13,988 bases of DNA from an uncultured Planctomycetaceae bacterium (GCA_903927685.1 CAIYOB010001530.1:1-13988), one strand, 5' to 3'; counted from the stretch's first letter, positions 7,401 through 13,100 are shown. Translations and numbers: made by a program. The notes: generated from the sequence alone by a model not told the origin.

Positions 7401-9256
7401 TCCCCGCTGCCCGGGCCGGACAAGTTGAACACGCCGGCCTTGGGATCGAAGTCGACCGTCCCGGTAAACTCGCCCGTGGTATAGACGTTCCCGCTGGCGT
7501 CCGTCGTGATCGCGTGGGGTTGACTGGATACCGTCGCGCCCGTCGAGCGGGCCCACAAGAGGTTGCCGGCGTCGTCCAACTTCGAGACGAACTGCTGATC
7601 GCCGCCGGTCGCGTTCGTCAACGTAAACGTTGCGGGGCCTGGGTCGAAGTCGGCGGTGGCGGACGAGAAGGTTCCGGCCGTGTACGCCGCCCCGCTGCTG
7701 TCGACCGCAATGCCTTCGCCAGAGTCCGTGTTGGTCCCGCCCCACGCCTTCGCCCAGACGTAGGCGCCCGTGCTGTTCAGCTTGGCAACGAAGGCATCAT
7801 AGACCCCGGCGCTGGTCAGATTCGCCGCGCCTGCGCCCGGATCAAAATCTACCGTACCAGCGAAAGCCCCCGTGGTGTAGACGTTCCCGCTGCCGTCGAC
7901 GGCGATGCCGTTGCTGGAATCATCGCCCGTGGCCCCCCTAAGAGACTTTGCCCAGGCGTAGGTGCCCGAGCTGTCTAACTTGGAGACGAAGACGTCGGCG
8001 CCACCGGCGCTGGCGAGGTTGCTCGTTCCCGTCCCCGGATTGAAGTCCGCCGTCCCTTCGAACTTCCCCGTCGTGTGAACATTCCCGCTGCCGTCCAAGG
8101 CGATCGCGGCGACGGAGTCCGCCCCGGTTCCGCCCATCGCCTTGGCCCAAACGTAGTTGCCGCTCGCATCCAGCTTGGAAACAAAAACATCCGAAACGCC
8201 GGCACTGGCCAGGTTCGCGGTTCCGGCGCCAGGATCGAAGTCCACCGTGCCGCGGAAATTACCCGCAGTGAGGACGTTCCCACTGCCGTCGACGGCGATG
8301 GCGTTGCCGCCGTCGTTGGACGTTCCACCCATGCCCTTGGCCCAAACGTAGTTGCCGTTGGCATCCAGCTTGGATACGAAGACGTCGTTGCCGCCAACAC
8401 TGGTCAGATTGTTCGTGGCCGTCCCCGGATTGAAGTCCGCCGTGTCGCTGAACATCCCCGTTGTGAGGATATTGCCGCTGCCATCCAGCGCGATGGCTAC
8501 GCCCGCGTCCGCTCCGGTCCCGCCGAGGCGTCGCGCCCAAACCAGCGCTCCCGCCGCCGAGTGCTTGGCCACAAACACGTCGTCCAAGCCGGCGCTGGTC
8601 AGGTTATACGTTCCCGGACCCGGATCAAAGTCGACCGTGCCCCTGAAGTAACCGGTCGTGTAGACGTTTCCGGCGGCATCGGCAGCCACCCCGGAGCCGA
8701 CTTCCCCGTTGGCGGCACTGCCCGCCACGGCCGCGAACCCAAACCACGGCGCCGCGCCCGTCAGCCCGGCGTCCAGGCCCGTGCGATCCTCGCCTGCCGC
8801 CAGCGTGAACATGCTCGTGCGCCCGGTCGTCGGCGACGGGTCGCTGTCCAGCGCATCGTTGCCGCCCTGGTCCTGCGTCGTGAAGGCATGGCCCGTGGGC
8901 GGACGAAACGCGAGATAGTAGTTCACGCCGTTCGTCAGGGTGTTGAATGAGTAATTGCCGCTGGCATCGGTGATCGCCACGCCTTGCGAGGCGTCGTCGG
9001 CATTCCCGATGGTCGCGTCCGTCGACCGGAAGACCTCGGCCACCGCCCCCGCCACGGCCGGCTCGGTCGCGTCCTGGATCCCGTCCGCATCCAGATCGTC
9101 CCAGACGCGTCCCGAGACGCCGGCCAACAACAGCCGCCCGTCCAATGGCTCGATCATCAGAGCTCGCCGACGCCGAGCCGCCACATTCTGGCGTTTGCCA
9201 GTCCGGGGCGTTCGCACACTGTTGTTCTTCGCCTTCTGCCGCCAAAACGTCATCAT
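1..9256 (-). CDS. Giant modular surface/secreted protein with LEPR-XLL-like motif, three seven-repeat SBBP propellers and Ig-like repeats (3' end outside window)
   Basis: The frame is open from an ATG at 9256-9254 to base 1 (3085 codons) with no stop; the end lies outside the window. A second ATG follows at 9253. A GGGAG ribosome binding site five bases upstream and a TGA stop in frame at 9289-9287 fix the start. Order of parts by residue: basic N-terminus with IEPLDGRLLLAG at 35-46 (LEPR-XLL-like); SdrD_B-like 47-165 with an EF-hand-like DLDADG; seven SBBP-type repeats 168-626; cadherin-like 627-731; SdrD_B-like 731-847 and 852-971; seven SBBP-type repeats 974-1429; cadherin-like 1430-1536; SdrD_B-like 1536-1655; seven SBBP-type repeats 1658-2115; PKD 2117-2217; two PKD-like 2218-2408; two Ig-like 2409-2600; then ~112-residue Ig-like repeats to the edge. 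No enzyme motif is visible. No classical Sec signal peptide is seen. It is probably an extracellular structural, adhesive or calcium-binding protein; the exact role is unknown. It is divergent from the sigma factor gene. Confidence 0.93.
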   Translation of the reverse strand, partial: MMTFWRQKAKNNSVRTPRTGKRQNVAARRRRALMIEPLDGRLLLAGVSGRVWDDLDADGIQDATEPAVAGAVAEVFRSTDATIGNADDASQGVAITDASGNYSFNTLTNGVNYYLAFRPPTGHAFTTQDQGGNDALDSDPSPTTGRTSMFTLAAGEDRTGLDAGLTGAAPWFGFAAVAGSAANGEVGSGVAADAAGNVYTTGYFRGTVDFDPGPGTYNLTSAGLDDVFVAKHSAAGALVWARRLGGTGADAGVAIALDGSGNILTTGMFSDTADFNPGTATNNLTSVGGNDVFVSKLDANGNYVWAKGMGGTSNDGGNAIAVDGSGNVLTAGNFRGTVDFDPGAGTANLASAGVSDVFVSKLDASGNYVWAKAMGGTGADSVAAIALDGSGNVHTTGKFEGTADFNPGTGTSNLASAGGADVFVSKLDSSGTYAWAKSLRGATGDDSSNGIAVDGSGNVYTTGAFAGTVDFDPGAGAANLTSAGVYDAFVAKLNSTGAYVWAKAWGGTNTDSGEGIAVDSSGAAYTAGTFSSATADFDPGPATFTLTNATGGDQQFVSKLDDAGNLLWARSTGATVSSQPHAITTDASGNVYTTGEFTGTVDFDPKAGVFNLSGPGSGDYFVSKFQDPRSPTDIVVNGNAIVEHQAGGAFVGWLSATDPDPGESVTYSLASGSGADDNGSYTVSGNQLRTAATFDAATKSTHSIRLRATDLDGRWFDEVFTVTVLPENSGAQVGDQVWFDFDRNGVLDAGEPGVANRLVSLYYSPDATVGNADDIFVGQTATDATGHYGFSRLTPAAGYYLIFEAKSGSTWTAQDAGSDDNQDSDVDASGATALFGLSSGQTDASRDAGLMTASVAGRVWNDLNADGIQDPGEPGMAGAVAEVFKSTDATIGNADDVSQGLAIPDANGDYLFTGLTNGVNYYLAIRPPAGHAFTAQDQGGDDTRDSDPLPTAGRTSLFTLAAYENRTHVDAGLTGAAPWFGFAALAGGTNADEGLAITTDAAGNVYTTGSFGGTADFDPGPGTYNLTSAGGTDAFVAKYSAAGALIWTRRLGGTGDDAGNAIAVDGSGNVLTAGTFNGTADFDPGTATNNLVSAGSSDIFVSKLDADGNYVWAKGMGGTQADAGSAIAVDGTGNVLTTGSFRSTADFDPGAGTVNLTTAGVEDVFVSKLDADGNYVWAKGMGGTQADAGSAIAVDGSGSVLTTGSFENTADFNPGTATNALTSVGGKDIFVTKLDASGNYVWAKGLGGTAGDAGHGIAVDGSGNVHTTGSFQNTADFDPGTGTSNLTSAGNEDVFISKLDAGGNYLWARAMGGGGSDVAHGIAVDGAGGVYTTGEFQSATADFDPGAGTFTLSNTFTQTAFVSKLDAAGNFAWARASYGSSGSTSNAVTTDANGYVYTTGTTGGTRDYDPKAGEFNLTAKDNKDALVYKFLDARSPTDIALGPAVVVEHQSAGALVGLLSATDPDSGESFAFTLASGSGAADNASFTLSGNQLRTAAAFDAATKSTYSIRVRATDLDGRWLEEVFIVTVLPESSGAQVGDRVWTDYDGNGQQDPGEPGVANVLVSLYYSPDATIGNADDIQLAQTRSDASGHYAFTRLTPTAGYYATYDGKIGYTWTAQDAVADDGLDSDVDASGTTPLFSLSTGQNAANWDAGLVPTGPWFGSAASAGGADIDAGNAVATDAAGNVYVAGFLRSTADLDLGPGVSNITSTGTAVAFVAKYAADGALVWARSMSGTADVSVNAIAVDSSGNVYTTGPFQGTVDFNPGAGVSNLTELGGGDVFVSKLDSAGNFVWAKAMGGTLSDWSYGIAVDSSGNVYTTGQFSGTVDFNPGTVTNNLTSAGGADVFVSKLNSSGAYVWAKALGGTGSDRSYGIAVDSSGNVFTTGIFAGTADFDPGTGAANLTSVGGNDAFVSKLTSAGAYGWAKALGGTGSDAGNAIALDGSGNVYTSGYFADTVDFDPGTGTYNLTSAGGLDAFVSKLTGAGAYAWAQALGGTGDDVGRAVVLDSSGNVYTAGGFSDTADFDPGEDAYNLTSVGGYDIFAAKLTNAGSFVTAYAQGGTLDDSANGVAVDSSGRISTTGYVSSATADMDPGAGAYAVASNGNWDLFVARLSADAVPVAAAGGPYASSESGPGVVLDASGSSDADQANSTLTYQWDFDADGIFGETGAAAARGNEVGLNPTVNVAGLDGPGTITFPLHVTDSAGITSGASAIVDLENMVPAATIGNNGPVDEGGSATVSLTDPSDPSTADTAAGFHYSFATSEAELAFSYEYATDGASKSFSFTDSGPMTIYGRIFDKDDGYTDYSTTVTVRNVAPSATIGNTGPVNGVTPATVSFTDPSDPSDDDLAAGFRYSFAVSPAALAATYAAASDESSRDFSLAGDGPHVVYGRIFDKDDGHRDYSTVVTVDTTAPAPPTVTAIATDSGAADGITNDTTLWLYGTAEANSTVEVFRDGTSLGTTTADGNGDWSFDDTGSTLDDGSTYAYTAVATDGVGNAGEPSAAFHVTSDTTPPTVTVTGLTTNDTTPTITGTISDGTLQVSVHGQTYTAGDGNLSVSGNDWTLTIPAGDALPEGTYPVTAAATDLAGNTGTDGTTDELVIDLTPPTVQSIDRTTPVGPATNASSVVYTVTFREPVTGVDAGDFALALSGVTATALVEVAGSGAAYTVTVNGISGSGTLRLDLADDDSIQDVAGNLLGGPGAGNGDFAGQAYTLDQTPPAVQSIVRTTPADALTNAATVEYTVTFTKAVTGVDAGDFALALSGVTAVTPVLVAGSGATYTVTVNGISGQGTLRLNLTDDDSIRDTLGNRLGGDGTGNGNFTGPTYTIDRVPPHVTAIGRTTPAGPNTNAASVVYTVTFSEPVTGVDAADFALALSGVTATTPVVVAGSGATYTVTVNGLDGDGTLGLNLTDDDSIQDAAGNVLGGAGAGNGNFTGQQYTVDRAPPTVQSISRTTPPGPDTTAGSVTYTVTFNEPVTGVDAADFALALSSLTATTPVVVAGSGATYSVTINGLNGLGTLGLNLVDDDSIADASGNPLGGAGAGNGDSTGPTYNVDHSMPDVRSIVRTNPAEALTNAASVVYTVTFTK
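1459..2032 (-). other. Two bacterial Ig-like domains
   Basis: The first (about 1740-2032) includes ITNDTTLWLYGTAEANSTV, then EVFRDGTSLGTTTADGNG and YTAVATDGVGN. The second (about 1459-1739) includes TTNDTTPTITGTISDG and YPVTAAATDLAGN. The T-P-T-I/L-x-G-T-A and A-T-D-x-A-G-N elements are characteristic of Big-type Ig-like modules in large surface proteins. Exact family membership needs a profile search. Confidence 0.7.
2033..2908 (-). other. PKD domain followed by two PKD-like domains
   Basis: The first (2606-2908) has VAAAGGPYASSESG, LDASGSSDAD and YQWDFDADG, the standard PKD pattern of a beta-sandwich found in surface proteins. Two shorter units follow at 2321-2605 and 2033-2320. Each begins with PxATIGNxGPV and contains TDPSDPS, AAGFxYSF, IYGRIFDKDDG or VYGRIFDKDDG, and DYST followed by VTV. 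The two short units are duplicates of one another. Confidence 0.75.
2916..4283 (-). repeat. SBBP-type beta-propeller block 3 (seven repeats)
   Basis: A third set of seven repeats with centres near plus positions 4155, 3970, 3770, 3575, 3385, 3185 and 2990. Repeat 1 has the variant DLDLG and repeat 7 has SSATADMDPG. The recurring elements GNVYTTG, TVDFDPG, NLTSAGG, DVFVSKL and WAKALGGTGSD are all present. The block is followed directly by a PKD domain in place of the cadherin-like domain seen after blocks 1 and 2. Confidence 0.84.
4292..4651 (-). other. SdrD_B-like domain 4
   Basis: Residues 1536-1655 open AQVGDRVWTDYDGNG, followed by QQDPGEPGVANVLVSLYY, and close with WDAGLVPTGPWFG. It is the partner of domain 2 by sequence. 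Unlike domain 2 it runs straight into a propeller: the domain-1/3-type copy expected between it and propeller 3 is absent. Confidence 0.78.
4652..4969 (-). other. Cadherin-like domain 2
   Basis: Residues 1430-1536 begin after DARSPTDIAL and contain GLLSATDPDSGESFAF, NQLRTAAAFDAATKST, RVRATDLDG and IVTVLPESSG. It matches cadherin-like domain 1 nearly residue for residue, at an offset of 2415 bp. It joins propeller 2 to SdrD_B-like domain 4. Confidence 0.78.
4970..6335 (-). repeat. SBBP-type beta-propeller block 2 (seven repeats)
   Basis: A second set of seven ~65-residue repeats, with DFDPG/DFNPG centres near plus positions 6200, 6010, 5812, 5620, 5425, 5225 and 5030. As in block 1, repeat 6 has the QSATADFDPG insertion and repeat 7 is the divergent one (RDYDPKAG), so repeats correspond one to one between blocks. 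Repeats 3 and 4 share a nearly identical stretch (plus 5660-5730 versus 5855-5945), a sign of recent exchange between neighbouring repeats. Confidence 0.85.
6343..7065 (-). other. SdrD_B-like domains 2 and 3 in tandem
   Basis: Domain 2 (residues 731-847) opens AQVGDQVWFDFDRNG and continues with DAGEPGVANRLVSLYY. Domain 3 (852-971) opens SVAGRVWNDLNADG and is close to domain 1. Each has the DxDxxG loop, the D-x-GEPG turn and a closing DAGL. Domain 2 resembles domain 4 and domain 3 resembles domain 1, so the two represent the end of one duplication unit and the start of the next. Confidence 0.8.
7066..7380 (-). other. Cadherin-like domain 1
   Basis: Residues 627-731 start after DPRSPTDIVV and contain LSATDPDPGESVTYSL, then NQLRTAATFDAATKST, IRLRATDLDG and FTVTVLPENSG. 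The ATDxD and RATDxDG pairs and the terminal VTV strand are the marks of bacterial cadherin-like domains, which usually bind calcium at domain junctions. It links propeller 1 to the next SdrD_B-like domain. An equivalent copy lies 2415 bp away at 4652-4969. Confidence 0.78.
7381..8755 (-). repeat. SBBP-type beta-propeller block 1 (seven repeats)
   Basis: Seven copies of a ~65-residue unit (about 195 bp). Each contains a variant of GNVYTTGxFxGTxDFDPG, then NLTSAGxxDxFVSKL and WAKxxGG. DFDPG-type centres lie near plus-strand positions 8622, 8432, 8240, 8040, 7842, 7642 and 7448. Repeat 6 carries a one-residue insertion (SSATADFDPG) and repeat 7 has DFDPK in place of DFDPG, so the order of repeats is marked. 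SBBP (seven-bladed beta-propeller) repeats are known from large extracellular bacterial proteins; a count of seven fits one closed propeller. Confidence 0.85.
8762..9118 (-). other. SdrD_B-like domain 1
   Basis: Residues 47-165 open with VSGRVWDDLDADG and close with LDAGLTG. The DxDxDG segment followed by an E-P pair, and the later NxxYY and QDQGGND elements, are typical of SdrD B / Cna B-like beta-sandwich repeats, which in staphylococcal Sdr proteins bind calcium. The closest internal relative is domain 3 at 6343-6703, which lies about 2.42 kb away. Confidence 0.8.
9119..9160 (-). other. LEPR-XLL-like N-terminal motif of the giant protein
   Basis: Residues 33-46 read LMIEPLDGRLLLAG, after a basic stretch (RRRR at 28-31). 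This matches the planctomycete LEPR-XLL pattern (consensus roughly LEPLExRxLLSA) found near the N-terminus of very large planctomycete proteins just before the first extracellular domain. Here it carries DG in place of the usual E-x pair. It is thought to be linked to export or processing, but its mechanism is not established. The assignment rests on pattern recognition of a short motif plus its usual position. Confidence 0.8.
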
Positions 9257-9261
9257 CAAGA

Positions 9262-9266
9262 CTCCC
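9262..9266 (-). promoter_or_regulatory. Ribosome binding site of the giant gene
   Basis: GGGAG on the minus strand, 5 bases before the ATG at 9256 and 8 before the ATG at 9253. The match to the anti-Shine-Dalgarno sequence is good and supports initiation at this ATG pair. Confidence 0.6.
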
Positions 9267-9344
9267 GAAAACGATCCGCGCAAGACTCAGTACAACCAGT
9301 AAAACGCTAGCTGAAGCGACTTTTCGATTCGGTGCAGCCGAGTT

Positions 9345-9383
9345 TTGTGAAAACTTGACCCGCCCTGGATAATCGGATAAAAA
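9345..9383 (+). promoter_or_regulatory. Candidate sigma-70-type promoter(s) for the sigma factor/kinase pair
   Basis: Two interleaved hexamer pairs lie in the divergent gap, both with a 17-bp spacer: TTGTGA (9345-9350) with GATAAT (9368-9373), and TTGACC (9355-9360) with TAAAAA (9378-9383). Either would start transcription just before the ATG at 9426 and leave a short leader. This is an AT-rich island in an otherwise GC-rich window. Planctomycete promoters are poorly defined, so this is a motif match only. Confidence 0.35.
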
Positions 9384-9411
9384 GTGAGTGTTGTTAGCCA
9401 CTGTCGCCGCC

Positions 9412-9415
9412 GAGG
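9412..9415 (+). promoter_or_regulatory. Ribosome binding site of the ECF sigma factor gene
   Basis: GAGG lies 10 bases before the ATG at 9426. The upstream in-frame GTG at 9384 has no comparable site and overlaps the candidate -10 region, so this motif decides for the ATG start. Confidence 0.45.
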
Positions 9416-9425
9416 ATTGCCGTGC

Positions 9426-10046
9426 ATGTCCGTCGCCAGCGCCGCCCACCGCGATCTGCGGTCTCCGGGGGACACTTCCCCGACCCTGCTGGTGCGCGCC
9501 CGGCAGGGCGACGAGGCGGCCTGGCGCGATTTGGTGGCCATTTACCAACCGTTGTTGAGCGGTTGGCTGCGGCGGTTCGGGGTCCTGCCGCAAGAAGTCG
9601 ACGACTTGACGCAAGAGGTGCTGGCCCTGGTTCTGAAGGGCCTGGGGGGCTTCGAGCATCGCGGCTCCGCGGGCTCGTTCCGCGCTTGGCTGCGGACCTT
9701 GACGGCCCGCCGGGCGCACACGTTTTGGCGGTTGGGCAAGGGACGCCCGCAGGGCCGGGTCACCGTGAACCTGACGGGCATGGCGGACGAATTGGAGGAC
9801 CCGCGCAGCGATCTGTCGCAACAGTGGGACCGGGAGCACAATCGCTTCGTCGTCCGGCGAAGCTTGGAAATGATCGCCGGCGAAGTCTCGGCACAAACGG
9901 TCCGCGCATTCCAGATGTTGGTCTTGGAGGACTGCACGGTGGACGCCGTGGCAACCGCGTTGCACATGACTCCGGTCGCTGTCTACGGCGCCAAGGCCCG
10001 CGTGATGGCCCGCTTGCGGCAAAAGGTGGCAGAACTCTTGGAGTGA
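9426..10046 (+). CDS. ECF-type RNA polymerase sigma factor, kinase-linked planctomycete type
   Basis: The 206-residue product has the two-domain layout of extracytoplasmic-function sigma factors. Region 2 (about 20-102) includes LVRARQGDEAAWRDLVAIY, the DDLTQEV core (59-65) and SFRAWLRTLTARRAHTFWR. A variable linker covers 103-137. Region 4 (about 138-200) includes a helix-turn-helix, TVDAVATALHMTPVAVYGAK, followed by ARVMARLRQ. The length is normal for the family. It would direct RNA polymerase to a specific promoter set. An in-frame GTG at 9384 would add 14 residues, but the GAGG site favours the ATG. The kinase gene with an anti-sigma-like zinc finger follows after 152 bases on the same strand, matching the known planctomycete arrangement of ECF factors linked to Ser/Thr kinases. 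The divergent giant gene is a possible target (inference). Confidence 0.92.
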   Translation: MSVASAAHRDLRSPGDTSPTLLVRARQGDEAAWRDLVAIYQPLLSGWLRRFGVLPQEVDDLTQEVLALVLKGLGGFEHRGSAGSFRAWLRTLTARRAHTFWRLGKGRPQGRVTVNLTGMADELEDPRSDLSQQWDREHNRFVVRRSLEMIAGEVSAQTVRAFQMLVLEDCTVDAVATALHMTPVAVYGAKARVMARLRQKVAELLE

Positions 10047-10067
10047 GCGTGTTTCCCTCGTCTATCA

Positions 10068-10176
10068 CCCTAATCTTTCACCTAATCTCTCGCCTGGTCT
10101 TTCCCCTAATCTTTCATTTAATCCACTCCCCCGCGTGCTCCAAGGCGGCAGCAAGAGATTAAGTGAGAGATTAGGG
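10068..10176. repeat. Imperfect 23-bp inverted repeat between sigma factor and kinase genes
   Basis: Arm 1 (10068-10090) and arm 2 (10154-10176) pair at 21 of 23 positions. One further position is a G-U pair in RNA and one is a C-A mismatch; the loop is 63 bases. Arm 2 ends 22 bases before the kinase ATG. A transcript reading from the sigma gene into the kinase gene could fold here. No U-run follows, so it is not a standard intrinsic terminator. Arm 2 is two inverse copies of the 12-bp unit. Confidence 0.7.
10069..10128 (+). repeat. 12-bp tandem repeat, five units
   Basis: Consecutive dodecamers CCTAATCTTTCA (10069-10080), CCTAATCTCTCG (10081-10092), CCTGGTCTTTCC (10093-10104), CCTAATCTTTCA (10105-10116) and the degenerate TTTAATCCACTC (10117-10128). 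They lie between the sigma factor stop and the kinase start. The same unit occurs in inverse orientation at 10154-10176 and near 13711-13732. Confidence 0.8.
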
Positions 10177-10198
10177 CTCCCAAGAACGCGGTAAGCAA

Positions 10199-13100
10199 AT
10201 GGACGATGCTCATCCTGATCCGGTGTTGCTCGACAGATTCCTGGCGGGCGAGCTGCCGCTGGCTGCGATCGACAGCATCGAGCAGCATCTGGAAACCTGC
10301 TCCGCGTGCCGGACCCGCCTGCAACCGCCTGCCCCGAGCGATCCACTGCTGGATTGCATCCGCGAGGCCGCGCGGGACTGGACGCCGGACGGCTCGCCCG
10401 GCGGGCCAAGCACCACGGCTTCGCCAGAGCGTCGCGACCGCTGGGAACAGCCGCCGCCGAGCCAGGGGGATTTGCCCTTCATCCCGGGTTATCAAGTCAT
10501 CAAGCTGCTGGGCCGTGGCGGGATGGGTGTGGTCTACCTGACCCGGCACATCGGCTTCAACCGCCCGGTGGCGATCAAGACGCTGGTGGCCGGCCGGTTC
10601 GCCTCGCCCGAACAGCTCACCCGGTTTCGGATCGAAGCCCAGACGCTGGCCCGCTTGCAGCATCCCCACATCGTCCGCGTCTACGACGTCGGCGTTGTCG
10701 ACCAAGTGCCTTACCTGGCGATGGAGTACCTGGACGGTGGCACGCTCGCGGAGGCCGCCCGGCAGCGCCGCTACGCGCCTCGGGAGAGCGCGCAACTCGT
10801 CCGCCGGCTGGCGCTGGCCGTGCAAGCCGCCCACGCCCAGGGGATCATCCATCGCGATCTCAAACCGGCCAACGTACTGCTGACGGAGCAGGAGGGGGGC
10901 TCTGGGGGCGAAGAACCGTCGGCCAGCGGGGTTTCGCTCCCGCCCGGGGCCTTTCCCAAGATCGCCGACTTTGGGCTCGCGCGTTGGAGCGAGGCCGAGT
11001 TGCATCTGACGCAGTCGGGCACGGCGGCCGGTAGTGCCCCGTACATGGCCCCCGAACAGGTCCGCGGCGAAGGGGACGGAATCGGGCCGGCGACGGATGT
11101 CTACGGCCTGGGCGCCGTGCTGTACGAACTGCTCAGCGGCTGCGCGCCGTTTGCAGGACTGTCCGTCGTCGGCATCTGTCAGGCCGTGCTGCAGGACGAG
11201 CCCACGCCGCCGCGGCGGCTGCAGGCCGACGTGCCGCGCGACCTGGAAACCATCTGCCTGAAATGCCTGGAAAAAGACGCCGCCCGGCGTTATGCGACGG
11301 CCCAACACCTGGCGGACGAGCTGGGGCGGTTTCTCCGTCACGAGACGATCCTCGCCCGGCCGGCCAGTCGGTGGGAGCGGTTGGCCCGCTGGCGGCGGCG
11401 AAACCCGGCGATTGCCGGGATGCTCGCGCTGGTCTTCTGCTTGCTGTCCCTGCTGGGCGCCGTTTCGACCGTCGCCGCCGCGTGGTTGTACCGGGCCGAA
11501 CGCGAAACCGCCGCCCTGGCAGTTGCCGAGCACCAGGCCCGGCTGCAAGCCGAGGCGGCCAAAGCACGAGCCGAAGCGGCCGAGCGGGAAAGCGCCGCGC
11601 GGTTGGTCAGCAGCAACTTGCTGGTGGGCAATACCCATTGGCGCGACCGGGAATCGGTCCATGCGCTGCTCTGGTACGAACACGCCTGGCGGAACGATAT
11701 CCTGGCCACACGGGCCGAGGACCAGCACCGCCTGCGGCTGGCGGTCCAGCTGACCCGCTACCCGCCACTGGTCGGATTCGGCGTGAGCGATCAGCCGCCC
11801 AGCGACGCCGTCTGGAGTCCCGGCTTCCGCCGCGTGGTCCTGCTCCGCCCGGACGGCGCGGCGGAACTGTGGGACCCGTACCGCGGCGAACGGCGGGCGA
11901 TCTGGCAGCACGCCGCCGCGATCCAGTTGGTCGCGGCGGACGCCGCGGGCGGCCGGTTTGCGACCTTCAGTTCGGATCGCACCGTCCGGCTGTGGCAGGC
12001 GGAAGACGGCGCCGCGGCGGGTGGACCGTGGACGCATCCCGCGGACGTGCGCTGCGCGGCCTTTGGCCCCGACGGCCAAATCCTGGCCACCGGTGCGGCG
12101 GACGGGCGGATCCGTGGCTGGCCGCCGGCGACGGGCTCCACCGTCCTGTTCGAGCTCGACTGCGGGACGCCGCTGGCCGACTTGGATTTTCACCCCGGCG
12201 GGAAGTCCCTGTTGAGCGTGACCGACGACGGCCACGCCCGGCTCTGGGACCCCGGCACGGGCCAACCTATGTGCGCTCCGCTGCCGCCGCCGACGGCCGC
12301 AGGTTCATCCGCCGCCGGCGGGCCGGTCCTCGCCGGTCCGCGTTTCTCCGGCAACGGAGCCTATTTCGTGATGGCCGGCGCCAACCGGCTCGAACTTCGC
12401 GAATCCGCAGGCGGCACACTCGTCCGGCAATGGGCCTTTCCGGCCGCCGTTCGGGCGTGGTCCTTGAGCGACTCGGCTTCGCGCGTGGCGGTGCTGGGGG
12501 CCGACCAACGCCTGGCCGCGTGCTTCCGCGACGCCGCCGGCACGGCTCAGCCCATCCAGATCCCGCCCGTCTATCCCGCCAAGGCCCTTTGTCTCAGCGG
12601 CGACGGACGGTTGCTGGCCACGATCATGGGCCACGGCCGGCTGTTCGTCTGGGACTTGCGGACTGTCACGGCGGTGGCGATTGCGTTCGGCCCCCTGGGG
12701 CGGACCACGCACCTGGCTTGCAGCGGAGACGGCCGCTCGATCCTGGCCGTCAGCAGGGACAACACGGTGCGGATCTGGGAGCTGCCAAAAGCGGACGCGG
12801 CACTCGAACCCTGCCCGGAGGACTTCATCAGCACCGCGGAATGGCAGCGTCGCGAATCCGGCGCCCAGCCGCAGGCAACGGGGCCGTCAACCGGCGGCCC
12901 GGCGATCACCCGCTTCAGCCGGGACGGCCGGCGCCGGCTGACTGTCACGGCCGGCAGTGCTGTGCAGGTTTGGGACACCGCCAGCGGAAACGCGGTCCAT
13001 CCCGCCATGCAGCACACACAGGAGATTCCCGCCGCCGATCTCAGCCGGGACGGCCGGCGTGTGGCGGTTTGGCTGAGCAGCGGTTCCCTGAAACTGTACG

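Noticed and set aside
2916..8755. Regular ~195-bp periodicity taken as a possible CRISPR or satellite array
   Set aside because: The repeats are far too long for CRISPR, diverge at synonymous sites and encode an in-frame protein repeat.
9384..9425. Upstream GTG start for the sigma factor
   Set aside because: No ribosome binding site, overlaps the candidate -10 region, and adds residues not needed by the fold. Kept only as an alternative.
8625..10022. 465-codon minus-strand frame crossing the divergent gap and the sigma factor gene
   Set aside because: It overlaps two well-supported genes in a different frame and shows no recognisable protein features.
9422..10162. 246-codon plus-strand frame over the sigma factor gene
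   Set aside because: Out of frame with the sigma factor domains; Pro/Arg/Gly-rich with no homology signal.
10068..10176. Hairpin as intrinsic terminator of the sigma factor gene
   Set aside because: No U-run follows arm 2, the loop is very long, and the kinase start follows at once.
10118..12265. 715-codon minus-strand frame opposite the kinase gene
   Set aside because: It is a shadow of high-GC codon use; the plus strand has all kinase motifs in order.
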